From contig NZ_NSJF01000004.1 of assembly GCF_002285285.1 (NCBI RefSeq), forward strand, positions 1-64,000: DNA of 64,000 bases, given 5' to 3'. Shown here piece by piece: positions 8,972 to 17,247 of the stretch. The translations under genes were made by a program, and so were the position numbers. Numbering within the stretch: position 1 is the first letter of the stretch; each line of letters opens with the position of its first letter. The notes beneath the pieces are model-generated. The model was given only the letters and a program-made list of their open reading frames with translations, did not search any database and was not told where the DNA came from. The stretch comes from Vandammella animalimorsus. Its GTDB lineage: Bacteria; Pseudomonadota; Gammaproteobacteria; Burkholderiales; Burkholderiaceae_C.

Positions 8972-11900
8972 GCGCCGCCCACAATCCGCCCGTCTCGCGC
9001 CACAACATCTCCAAATGGGCGCTGGAGCACCCGGCGCTGACGCGCTACCTGCTGGTGGTGCTGATGGTGTTGGGCTTTTTCGCCTACTTCCAGCTCGGTC
9101 AGGACGAGGACCCGCCCTTTACCTTCCGCGCCATGGTGATCCAGACGCACTGGCCCGGCGCCACCGCCGAGCAGGTGGCCGAGCAGGTCACCAGCCGCAT
9201 CGAGCGCACGCTGCAGGAGGTACCCTTTGCCGACAAGATCGACAGCTACTCCAAGCCCGGCCAGTCGCAAATCGTCTTCCAGCTCGATGACAGCAGCCCG
9301 CCGGCGCAGGTGCAGCAGCTGTGGTACACGGTGCGCAAAAAAGTCGGCGACATGGCCTGGCAGCTGCCCCAGGGCGTGCGCGGCCCGTTCTTCATCGACG
9401 ACTTCGGCGATGTCTATGGCGTGATCTACGCCCTCTCAGGCCCTGGCTACAGCCCGGCCGAGCTCAAGGCCCAGGCCGAGCGCGTGCGCCAACAGCTGCT
9501 GCGCGTGCCGGACGTGGCCAAGGTCGAGCTGTTTGGCGTGCAGCAAGAGCGCCTGTACATCGAAGCGCCCCAGCAGCGCCTCTCACAGCTGGGGCTGAAC
9601 ATGAACCAGGTGCTGGCGCAGCTGGGCCAGCAAAACGCCGTGGCCGCCGCCGGCAGCGTGCACGGCGACGGCGAGCAGGTGCGCGTGCGCGTGCAAGGCC
9701 AGTTCGGCGCGCTGGAGGATTTGCGCGCCATGCCCATCCAGGCCGCATCGGGCCAGCAGCTGCGCCTGGGCGACATTGCCCAGGTCTGGCGCGGCTATGA
9801 AGACCCGCCTTCCGTCAAGGTGCGCTTTGAGGGCCAGCCGGTGATTGCGCTGGGCATCTCCATGGCCAAGGGCGGCGACATCGTGGCGCTGGGCCAGGCC
9901 TTGCACGCCCAGGCTGAGGCCATTGGCCAGGCGCTGCCCGCGGGCATGACGCTGCGCAACGTGCAGGACCAGCCAGAGGCCGTCACCAGCGCCGTGGGCG
10001 AGTTCGTCAAGGTGCTGATCGAGGCCGTGGCCATCGTGCTGGCGGTGAGTTTTCTCTCACTGGGCCTGCACAAGCGCGCTGGCGCCGCGCCGCTGTGGCG
10101 GCGCTACACGCTGGACATGCGCCCCGGCCTGGTGGTGGCCATCACCATCCCTCTGGTGCTGTCGCTGACCTTTCTGGTCATGCTCTACTGGGGCATCGGC
10201 CTGCACAAAATCTCGCTGGGCTCGCTGATCATCGCGCTGGGCCTGCTGGTGGACGACGCCATCATCGCCGTGGAGATGATGGTGCGCAAAATGGAAGAGG
10301 GCTACGACAAGTTCCGCTCCGCGCTGTTCGCCTACGACATCACCGCCAAGCCCATGCTCACGGGCACGCTGATCACCGCCGCGGGCTTTCTGCCCATCGG
10401 CATTGCCCGCTCCACCACTGGCGAGTACACCTTCGCCATCTTCGGCGTCACCGTAGTGGCGCTGCTGCTGTCGTGGATCGTCTCGGTCTATTTCGTGCCC
10501 TACCTGGGCGTGCTGCTGCTCAAGCCGCCCGCGCCCGGCGCGCATGGCGAGGTCTACGACACGCCGTTCTACCAGCGCTTTCGCCGCCTGCTCGACTGGT
10601 GCCTGGTGCACCGCTGGCTGACCACCTTTGCCACTTTCGCGCTGTTCGCGCTGGGCCTGGTCGGCATGGCCAAGGTGCAGCAGCAGTTCTTCCCGGACTC
10701 CAACCGCCCGGAGATCATGGTCGATCTCTGGCTGCCAGAAGGCGCGTCCTTCCAGGCCATCGAGGACGTGGCGCTGCGCGCCGAGCAAACCCTGGCCGTG
10801 CAGCCGGGCGTGCGCAACGTCGCCACCTGGATCGGCTCGGGCACGCCGCGCTTTTACCTGCCGCTCGATCAGATCTTCCCACAGAGCAACGTGGCGCAAT
10901 TCATCGTGCAGCCGCACTCGCTGCAAGAGCGCGACGCGCTGCTGCGCAGCCTGCCGCAGACCCTGGCCGAGCAGCTGCCCGAAGTGCGCGCGCGCATCAA
11001 GCTGCTGCCCATGGGCCCGCCCGTGCCCTATCCGGTGCAATTCAAGGTCATCGGCCCCGAGCCGGCCGCACTGCGCGCGCGCGCCGATGAGGTCAAGGCC
11101 ATCATGAGCGCCCATGCGCACATGCGCGGCGTCAACGACAACTGGAATGAGCGCATCAAGACCTGGCGCCTCGATATCGACCAGGACAAGGCCCTGGCCC
11201 TGGGTGTGAACAGCCAGTCCATCGCGCGCGGCACGCAGATGATTCTCGAGGGCGAGACCATCGGCCAGTACCGCGAGGACGACCAGCTCATCCCCATCGT
11301 GCTGCGCCCGCCGCTGGCCGAGCGCGACAGCCTCACGGCGCTGGGCAATGCCTACATCAACACCAGCTTCGGCGGCGCCATCCCACTGTCGCAGATCGCC
11401 ACTGCGCGCATGGACTGGGAATGGGGCGTGCTCTGGCGCAGCAACCGGCAGTACGCCATCACCGTGCAGGGCGATGTCACCGCAGGCCAGCAAGGCGCCA
11501 CCGTCACCAACGCGCTGCTGCCCGCGCTGCGCGCGCTGGAGCGGCAATGGCACGCCGAGGGCCAGCAGGAATACCGCATCGAAGTGGCCGGCGCCATCGC
11601 CGAAAGCGCCAAGGGCTCGGCCTCCATCGCCGCCGGCGTGCCGCTGATGCTGTTCATCATCTTCACGCTGCTGGTCATCCAGCTGCGCAGCTTCTCGCGC
11701 GCGCTGCTGGTGTTCCTCACCGGCCCGCTGGGCATCGCCGGCATCGCCGCCGCGCTGCTGGCCACGGGGCGGCCCTTTGGCTTCGTCGCGCTGCTGGGCG
11801 TGATCGCGCTGATGGGCATGATCCAGCGCAACGCCGTGATCCTGATCGACCAGATCGAGCTCGAACGCGCCGCCGGCGTGCCCGCCTGGGATGCCATCCT

Positions 11901-12126
11901 CAACGCCGCCACGCACCGCCTGCGCCCCATCGCCCTGACCGCCGCCGCCGCCGTGCTGGCCATGATCCCGCTCTCGCGCAGCGTGTTCTGGGGCCCCATG
12001 GCCACCGCCATCATGGGCGGCCTGATCGTGGCCACCGTGCTGACCCTGCTGGCCCTGCCCGCGCTGTACGCCCTGCTGTTTCGCGTGCGGCGCGAAACGC
12101 CCGCCGCACCCGGCAGCGCCGCATAA
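8968..12126 (+). CDS. RND efflux pump permease (AcrB family)
   Basis: Proton-driven trimeric inner-membrane pump, 1052 residues, the usual RND length, with one membrane helix at the N-terminus (RYLLVVLMVLGFFAYF) and groups of helices near residues 345-550 and 880-1040 separated by two large periplasmic loops. The proton-relay Asp pair is visible in helix 4 (GLLVDDAIIAVEMM). Start 8968 overlaps the adaptor stop. The short N-terminal tail and the KISLGSLIIALGLL segment resemble the general efflux RND group rather than the metal-specific CusA group, but substrate is unknown. Confidence 0.93.
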   Translation: MSAAHNPPVSRHNISKWALEHPALTRYLLVVLMVLGFFAYFQLGQDEDPPFTFRAMVIQTHWPGATAEQVAEQVTSRIERTLQEVPFADKIDSYSKPGQSQIVFQLDDSSPPAQVQQLWYTVRKKVGDMAWQLPQGVRGPFFIDDFGDVYGVIYALSGPGYSPAELKAQAERVRQQLLRVPDVAKVELFGVQQERLYIEAPQQRLSQLGLNMNQVLAQLGQQNAVAAAGSVHGDGEQVRVRVQGQFGALEDLRAMPIQAASGQQLRLGDIAQVWRGYEDPPSVKVRFEGQPVIALGISMAKGGDIVALGQALHAQAEAIGQALPAGMTLRNVQDQPEAVTSAVGEFVKVLIEAVAIVLAVSFLSLGLHKRAGAAPLWRRYTLDMRPGLVVAITIPLVLSLTFLVMLYWGIGLHKISLGSLIIALGLLVDDAIIAVEMMVRKMEEGYDKFRSALFAYDITAKPMLTGTLITAAGFLPIGIARSTTGEYTFAIFGVTVVALLLSWIVSVYFVPYLGVLLLKPPAPGAHGEVYDTPFYQRFRRLLDWCLVHRWLTTFATFALFALGLVGMAKVQQQFFPDSNRPEIMVDLWLPEGASFQAIEDVALRAEQTLAVQPGVRNVATWIGSGTPRFYLPLDQIFPQSNVAQFIVQPHSLQERDALLRSLPQTLAEQLPEVRARIKLLPMGPPVPYPVQFKVIGPEPAALRARADEVKAIMSAHAHMRGVNDNWNERIKTWRLDIDQDKALALGVNSQSIARGTQMILEGETIGQYREDDQLIPIVLRPPLAERDSLTALGNAYINTSFGGAIPLSQIATARMDWEWGVLWRSNRQYAITVQGDVTAGQQGATVTNALLPALRALERQWHAEGQQEYRIEVAGAIAESAKGSASIAAGVPLMLFIIFTLLVIQLRSFSRALLVFLTGPLGIAGIAAALLATGRPFGFVALLGVIALMGMIQRNAVILIDQIELERAAGVPAWDAILNAATHRLRPIALTAAAAVLAMIPLSRSVFWGPMATAIMGGLIVATVLTLLALPALYALLFRVRRETPAAPGSAA

Positions 12127-12198
12127 CATGGGCAAAGGGCCATCACGGATAATGCCGGCCCGCAAAACACCGCCCCCACACCACCCAAGGCCCCACCT

Positions 12199-14367
12199 AT
12201 GCAAGCGCACGAACTGGAACTGCTCGCCCCGGCGCGCGATGCCGATATTGGCATCGAGGCCATCAACCACGGCGCGGATGCTGTCTATATCGGCGGGCCG
12301 GCCTTTGGTGCGCGGGCCACGGCGGGCAATGCCATTGCCGATATTGAGCGCCTGGTGCGGCGCGCGCACCGCTATCGCGCGCGCATTTTCATCACGCTCA
12401 ACACCATCTTGCGCGACGATGAGCTGGAGGCGGCGCGCCGCATGGCCTGGCAGGTGTACGAGGCGGGCGCCGATGCGCTGATCGTGCAGGACATGGGCCT
12501 GCTGGAGCTGGATTTGCCGCCCATCCAACTGCACGCCAGCACGCAGACCGACATCCGCACGCCCGAGAAGGCGCGCTTTTTGCAGGACGTGGGTTTTTCG
12601 CAAATCGTGCCCGCGCGCGAGCTGACGCTGGCGCAGATCGCCGCCATCCGCGATGCCATCGACCCGGCGCGCACCACCATCGAGTTCTTCATCCACGGCG
12701 CGCTGTGCGTGGCCTACAGCGGCCAGTGCTACATCAGCCACGCCCACACGGGCCGCAGCGCCAACCGGGGCGATTGCTCACAGGCCTGCCGCCTGCCCTA
12801 CCAGGTGCAAGACAGCCAGGGCCGCTTCATCGCCTACGACAAGCACGTGCTGTCGATGAAGGACAACAACCAATCGGCCAACCTGGGCGCGCTCATCGAG
12901 GCGGGCGTGCGCAGCTTCAAGATCGAGGGCCGCTACAAGGACATGGGCTATGTGAAAAACATCACCGCCCACTACCGCCGCCTGCTCGATGAGCAGATCG
13001 AGGCCAGCCAATCGGGCGCCCAGCCGCTGGCGCGCGCCTCCAGCGGGCGCACCACGTTTTTCTTCACGCCCGATCCGCAGCAGAACTTCAACCGCGCCTT
13101 CACCGATTACTTCGTCAACGGCCGCCAGCAGGACATTGGCGCGTTCGATTCGCCCAAAAACCCCGGCACGCCCATTAGCTGGGTGCTGGCCATCAATAAG
13201 GCTGCCCTCAATAAGGCAGTCAACAAGGCCGCGCCCACCGCCACCGCAGGCCGCCCGGCTGCCAAAGCGGGCCGCCAGCGCCCGGCAGCGGCGGCTGCGG
13301 TTTCTGCCACGGCTGCTGCCAACGCCAGCGCCGCCGACAACTGGCTGGACGTGCAATTGAGCGACAGCGCCGCGCAGCTCTCCAACGGCGATGGCCTGTG
13401 CTATTACGACCTGCGCGGCGAGCTGGTGGGCATGGCCATCAACCGCGCCGAGCCAGCGCCCAGCGGCCGCCCCGGGCAGTGGCGCATCTGGCCCAAAGAC
13501 CCGATCGCCAGCCTGAAAGACCTGCGCAAGGACTTGACGATCAACCGCAACCGCGACATGCACTGGCAGCGCATGTTGGAGCGCCCCTCCAGCATGCGCC
13601 GCATCGGCCTGTGGGCCACGCTCAGCGAGCCGCAGCCGGGCCAGTTGCTGCTGCAATTGAGCGATGAGGACGGCTTTGCCGCCAGCGCCCAGGCGGCGCA
13701 CCCGCAGCAAATGCCGCGCCAGCCGCAGACCCTGGCCGAGAGCGAGCGCGCCGCCGCCCAGCAGTTGCAGCGCTTTGGCAACACGATGTTCGAGCCGCTG
13801 ACCGTGCAGGCGCGGCTGCAACAGAGCTGGTTTTTGCCCGCCTCGCTGCTCAACCACCTGCGCCGCGACGCCCTGGCCGCGCTGGAAGCAGCGCGCGCCA
13901 GCGGCTACGTGCGCCCGCCGCGCGCCCAGCCTGTAGAGCCGCCCGCGCCCTTCCCCGAGGACACGCTGACGTATCTGGCCAACGTGCTCAACCACCAGGC
14001 GCACGCCTTCTACCTCAAGCACGGGGTGCAGGTGATCGACGCGGCCTACGAGGCCGACCAGGAGCTGGGCGAAGTCAGCCTGATGATCACCAAGCATTGC
14101 GTGCGCTATTCCATGAGCCTGTGCCCCAAGCAAGCCAAGGGGGTGATCGGCGTCAAGGGCACCATCAAGGCCGAGCCGCTGCATCTGATCAACGGCAAGG
14201 AAAGGCTCACCCTGCGCTTTGACTGCAAGCCCTGCGAAATGCACGTGGTGGGCAAGATCAAGCCCGGCGTGCTGGCTCAGCAACGCCAGGCCCAGCAGCA
14301 GGCGTTGGCCGAAGGCGTGCCCATGCGGTTCTATCGCCAACGCCCGACCAGCACGCGGCATGTATAA
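12199..14367 (+). CDS. rlhA: U32 family protein, RlhA-like (23S rRNA C2501 hydroxylation)
   Basis: Peptidase U32-family protein. The family signature with four conserved cysteines is present (Cys170, Cys177, Cys193, Cys197, in FIHGALCVAYSGQC and NRGDCSQAC), and the C-terminal part has further cysteines (SMSLCPKQAKG, DCKPCEMHVVG) as in E. coli RlhA/YdcP, which hydroxylates C2501 of 23S rRNA with prephenate-dependent chemistry. Length 722 versus about 650, explained by an Ala/Lys-rich insert at about residues 332-376. It is followed closely by the ribosomal protein genes rpmI and rplT, and the TATAAT likely to drive those lies inside its last codons. RlhA assignment is by family resemblance. 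Confidence 0.82.
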   Translation: MQAHELELLAPARDADIGIEAINHGADAVYIGGPAFGARATAGNAIADIERLVRRAHRYRARIFITLNTILRDDELEAARRMAWQVYEAGADALIVQDMGLLELDLPPIQLHASTQTDIRTPEKARFLQDVGFSQIVPARELTLAQIAAIRDAIDPARTTIEFFIHGALCVAYSGQCYISHAHTGRSANRGDCSQACRLPYQVQDSQGRFIAYDKHVLSMKDNNQSANLGALIEAGVRSFKIEGRYKDMGYVKNITAHYRRLLDEQIEASQSGAQPLARASSGRTTFFFTPDPQQNFNRAFTDYFVNGRQQDIGAFDSPKNPGTPISWVLAINKAALNKAVNKAAPTATAGRPAAKAGRQRPAAAAAVSATAAANASAADNWLDVQLSDSAAQLSNGDGLCYYDLRGELVGMAINRAEPAPSGRPGQWRIWPKDPIASLKDLRKDLTINRNRDMHWQRMLERPSSMRRIGLWATLSEPQPGQLLLQLSDEDGFAASAQAAHPQQMPRQPQTLAESERAAAQQLQRFGNTMFEPLTVQARLQQSWFLPASLLNHLRRDALAALEAARASGYVRPPRAQPVEPPAPFPEDTLTYLANVLNHQAHAFYLKHGVQVIDAAYEADQELGEVSLMITKHCVRYSMSLCPKQAKGVIGVKGTIKAEPLHLINGKERLTLRFDCKPCEMHVVGKIKPGVLAQQRQAQQQALAEGVPMRFYRQRPTSTRHV

Positions 14368-14412
14368 TCGCCGGTTTTCCTGGGTAAGGCGGCTTTGCTG
14401 CGCCTGGGGAAA
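14363..14412 (+). promoter_or_regulatory. probable promoter -10 and leader hairpin for rpmI-rplT
   Basis: A perfect TATAAT at 14363-14368, preceded by TG, overlaps the end of the U32 gene; no good -35 is present. Right after it, TTTCC (14376-14380) and AGGCG (14387-14391) can pair with CGCCT (14401-14405) and GGAAA (14408-14412), forming a stem-loop at the start of the transcript. The 179-bp leader to rpmI has no infC. It could be an L20-type autoregulatory site, which is inference. Confidence 0.45.
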
Positions 14413-14546
14413 TCACAAGTGGCTGCAGGCAGATCGGCAGCGATCGCCAAGGGCCAGCCCGCGCGGGCTGCAGCGGCAAACGCCATTGCAGCGGCGCAGG
14501 CGGCACGCCTGAACAGCCACAATGTCAAACAAGTCAGGAAACTGTT

Positions 14547-14750
14547 ATGCCTAAGATGAAGAGCAAAAGCAGCGCGAAAAAGCGTTTTCGCGTTCGCCCA
14601 GGTGGCACCGTCAAGCGCGGCCAGGCGTTCAAGCGCCACATCCTCACCAAGAAGAGCACCAAGAACAAGCGCCAACTGCGCGGCGTGACCAACGTGCATG
14701 AAACCAACCTCGGCCACATGGCGCAAATGCTGCCATTTGCCGGTCTGTAA
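14547..14750 (+). CDS. rpmI: 50S ribosomal protein L35
   Basis: Small basic ribosomal protein, 67 residues, with the family's lysine-rich N-terminus ([15 protein letters not shown]) and the conserved [18 protein letters not shown] segment. It sits 18 bp before rplT, the usual pairing. Unusually, infC is not directly upstream; a U32-family gene takes that place. Confidence 0.97.
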   Translation: MPKMKSKSSAKKRFRVRPGGTVKRGQAFKRHILTKKSTKNKRQLRGVTNVHETNLGHMAQMLPFAGL

Positions 14751-14768
14751 TCAGAAGGAGTCACGCAC

Positions 14769-15128
14769 ATGCCTCGCGTCAAACGTGGTGTTACGGCACA
14801 TGCCCGTCACAAGAAAATCCTGAAGCTGGCCAAAGGTTTCCGCGGTCGCCGCGGCAACGTCTTCCGCGTTGCCAAGCAAGCGGTGATGAAGGCTGGCCAA
14901 TACGCCTACCGCGATCGCCGCAACAAAAAGCGCGTGTTCCGCCAGTTGTGGATCGCCCGTATCAATGCCGCTTCGCGCGAACTGGGTCTGACCTACAGCC
15001 AGTTCACCAACGGCCTGAAGAAGGCCCAGATCGAAATCGATCGCAAGATGCTGGCCGATCTGGCCGTGCATGACAAAGCCGCATTCGGCAGCCTGGTCGA
15101 GCAGGCCAAGGCCAAACTGGCGGCGTAA
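14769..15128 (+). CDS. rplT: 50S ribosomal protein L20
   Basis: Early-assembling 23S rRNA-binding protein, 119 residues, with conserved [15 protein letters not shown] at the N-terminus and the C-terminal [20 protein letters not shown] segment that in E. coli also mediates translational feedback on rpmI-rplT. A strong ribosome site (AAGGAG at 14755-14760) precedes the start. A terminator follows at 15168-15220. Confidence 0.98.
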   Translation: MPRVKRGVTAHARHKKILKLAKGFRGRRGNVFRVAKQAVMKAGQYAYRDRRNKKRVFRQLWIARINAASRELGLTYSQFTNGLKKAQIEIDRKMLADLAVHDKAAFGSLVEQAKAKLAA

Positions 15129-15167
15129 TCGCTTCACCATACAAGGCAAGTTGCCTTTTCCGCCGTC

Positions 15168-15220
15168 GGGCCGGGCTTTGCGAATCTGCATGCAGGTTCT
15201 CTGAGCGCCGGCCCTTTTTT
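15168..15220 (+). terminator. terminator after rplT
   Basis: GGGCCGG (15168-15174) pairs with CCGGCCC (15208-15214) and is followed by TTTTTT and then CTTTT. The loop is long (33 bases) and contains GCATGC. Placed 39 bp after the rplT stop. The rest of the 15129-15511 gap (383 bp) holds an inverted repeat at 15398-15417 but no gene; no Phe-rich leader peptide was found. Confidence 0.7.
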
Positions 15221-15397
15221 CTTTTGCAGCGCGCGGCGCAGCTGCAGCGTGTGATTGCATTCCTGGCAAGCAGCGCCATCAGGCTACCCGGGAATGCCAA
15301 GCCAGCCCCGCTGCTATTCGCTGCCACTGCGCTGCCCCGAAGATCACTGCATGAATCAAACCGATGCATGGCGTGTCAGGCCAAGGCGCAAAGTACA

Positions 15398-15417
15398 GCG
15401 ATACCGGGCGGTATCGC
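15398..15417 (+). promoter_or_regulatory. inverted repeat upstream of pheS
   Basis: GCGATACC and GGTATCGC separated by four bases make a perfect 8-bp stem 94 bp before pheS. It could be a regulator-binding dyad or a leader hairpin for the pheS-pheT-ihfA operon; nothing in the sequence decides which. Confidence 0.35.
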
Positions 15418-15511
15418 GTGCAGTTGCAACGCAGCCATGGCGCGGCAGACTCGATTTGATGTGTAGGTTTTTGCGGGACGACACACTAGCCCCTGATTTG
15501 AGAGCACGGAT

Positions 15512-16567
15512 ATGAGCACCGATTTGGCGGCCCTGGTCGAGCAGGCCCAAGCCCAATTTGCACAATGCGCCACCCCTGCGGCGTTGGAAGACGCCAAGGC
15601 CCGGTTCCTGGGCAAAAGCGGCCAGATCACCGCGCTGATGAAAGGCCTGGCCCAGCTCAGCGTGGAGGAGAAAAAGACCCAGGGCGCGGCCATCAACCAG
15701 GCCAAGCAGGCCATCGAAGCGGCACTGAGCGCGCGCCGCCAGGCCCTGGCCGATGCCGAGTTGCAGCGCCAGTTGCAGGCCGAGCGCCTGGATGTGAGCC
15801 TGCCCGGGCGCCGCCGCGAAACAGGCGGCCTGCACCCCGTGACCCTGGCCTGGGAGCGCATCGAGCAAATCTTCGGCTCCATGGGCTTTGACGTGGCCGA
15901 TGGCCCGGAAATCGAAAACGACTGGTTCAACTTCACCGCGCTGGGCAACCCGCCCAACCACCCCGCGCGCTCCATGCAGGACACCTTCTACGTGGACATG
16001 CAGGGCGAGGACGGCCAGCCCTACTGCCTGCGCACCCATACCAGCCCGATGCAAATCCGCTACGCCACGGCCCATGCGCGCAAGCACGCCGAAGCCCTGG
16101 CGCGCGGCGAGGTGCAGGAGGTGCGCGTCATCGCCCCCGGGCGCACCTACCGCGTGGACAACGACGCCACGCACTCGCCCATGTTCCACCAGGTCGAGGG
16201 CCTGTGGCTGGGCGAGAACGTCAGCTTCAAGGACTTGAAGGCCACCTACCTGAACTTCTGCCGCGCCTTCTTCGAGGCCGACGACCTGGTGCTGCGCTTT
16301 CGCCCCAGCTACTTCCCCTTCACCGAGCCCAGCGCCGAGATCGACATCCAGTTCCAAAGCGGCCCGCTGGCGGGCAAGTGGCTGGAAGTCTCCGGCTCCG
16401 GTCAGGTGCACCCGCAGGTGGTGCGCAACATGGGGCTGGATCCGGAGCGCTTCATCGGCTTTGCCTTCGGCTCGGGCATCGACCGCCTGGCCATGCTGCG
16501 CTATGGCGTGAGCGACTTGCGGCTGTTCTTTGACGGCGATGTGCGCTTTTTGCAGCAGTTCCGCTGA
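15512..16567 (+). CDS. pheS: phenylalanyl-tRNA synthetase alpha subunit
   Basis: Catalytic subunit of the alpha2-beta2 class II synthetase charging tRNA-Phe. Coiled-coil N-terminal arm (residues 1-90), then the class II core with motif 2 region ([20 protein letters not shown]) and motif 3 [11 protein letters not shown]. 351 residues, a normal bacterial size. The [20 protein letters not shown] segment is characteristic. Unlike the usual arrangement, pheT does not follow directly: a 215-residue membrane protein gene lies between them. Confidence 0.97.
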   Translation: MSTDLAALVEQAQAQFAQCATPAALEDAKARFLGKSGQITALMKGLAQLSVEEKKTQGAAINQAKQAIEAALSARRQALADAELQRQLQAERLDVSLPGRRRETGGLHPVTLAWERIEQIFGSMGFDVADGPEIENDWFNFTALGNPPNHPARSMQDTFYVDMQGEDGQPYCLRTHTSPMQIRYATAHARKHAEALARGEVQEVRVIAPGRTYRVDNDATHSPMFHQVEGLWLGENVSFKDLKATYLNFCRAFFEADDLVLRFRPSYFPFTEPSAEIDIQFQSGPLAGKWLEVSGSGQVHPQVVRNMGLDPERFIGFAFGSGIDRLAMLRYGVSDLRLFFDGDVRFLQQFR

Positions 16568-16589
16568 CCCCATCTGCCGGATCAACCGC

Positions 16590-17237
16590 ATGAAACGCCC
16601 TGCCCTGTTCACTGCCACCCTGGCTTTGGCAATGGCGCTTGCAGGTGCAACAGCCAGCGCCGCCGCGCCCGGCTACGACACCGTGCGCCTGAGCGACATC
16701 GATTTCAGCTACAACGCGCCCGCCGAAGGCAAAGCCTGCTGCGGCGCGCTCACCGCTTTGGGCAAGGCCACTAACACCAGCGATCTGGCGCTGGAAGACC
16801 CTGTCTTCGAAGTGCAGTTTTTCGACGCCCAAGGCAAGCTCATCGATGCCTTCAACGATGTCACCTACGGCCTGAAACTGCCGCCCGGGCAAGACATGAT
16901 GGTGAGCCTGAGCGGCCGCGCCCGTTACGAAGCCGGGCGTTACGCCAGCGCCCAAATCCGCCTGATTTCGGGTGCATTCACCGAAGCCGGCAGCGGCCCG
17001 CAAGCCCCGGCGTTTGCGCAAACCGTCTGGATGCGGCTGCTGCTCAACTGGGGTCCCATGCTGCTGCTCATTGGCGTGTGGCTGTGGCTGGTGCGCCGCT
17101 CCGGTGGCTCAACCTATTCCAGGGATCTGCTGGCCTCGGTGCAAGAACAAAACCAGCTGCTGGCGCGCCAAGCCGCCGCCCTCGAACGCCTTGCCGACCA
17201 TGCGTCCGCGCGCGATGCGCGCAGCGCCCAACCCTAA
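16590..17237 (+). CDS. unrecognised membrane protein between pheS and pheT
   Basis: I do not recognise a named family. 215 residues: a signal peptide (to about ATASAAA, residue 26), a periplasmic beta-rich domain (about 28-140) that reads like an FxLYD-type domain (GKATNTSDLALEDPVFEVQF, then a PPGQDMMVSL strand), one membrane helix (about 147-168) and a short cytoplasmic coiled coil (SVQEQNQLLARQAAALERL). The membrane part (NWGPMLLLIGVWLW) closely resembles the second membrane segment of FtsH. Two adjacent cysteines (Cys50, Cys51) lie early in the domain. It starts 22 bp after pheS and ends 10 bp before pheT, so it is co-transcribed with them. Confidence 0.8.
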   Translation: MKRPALFTATLALAMALAGATASAAAPGYDTVRLSDIDFSYNAPAEGKACCGALTALGKATNTSDLALEDPVFEVQFFDAQGKLIDAFNDVTYGLKLPPGQDMMVSLSGRARYEAGRYASAQIRLISGAFTEAGSGPQAPAFAQTVWMRLLLNWGPMLLLIGVWLWLVRRSGGSTYSRDLLASVQEQNQLLARQAAALERLADHASARDARSAQP

Positions 17238-17247
17238 AGCACACACC

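Noticed and set aside
10057-12747. 896-codon minus-strand frame opposite the RND pump and U32 gene
   Set aside because: Spans two clear genes on the other strand and has typical antisense composition.
14413-14555. Frame in the rpmI leader with Ala-rich peptide ending [12 protein letters not shown]
   Set aside because: It looks mildly protein-like but overlaps the start of rpmI, has no ribosome site and matches no InfC C-terminus that I know.
15129-15511. Search for a pheM-like leader peptide before pheS
   Set aside because: No short frame with a run of Phe codons followed by a terminator was found.
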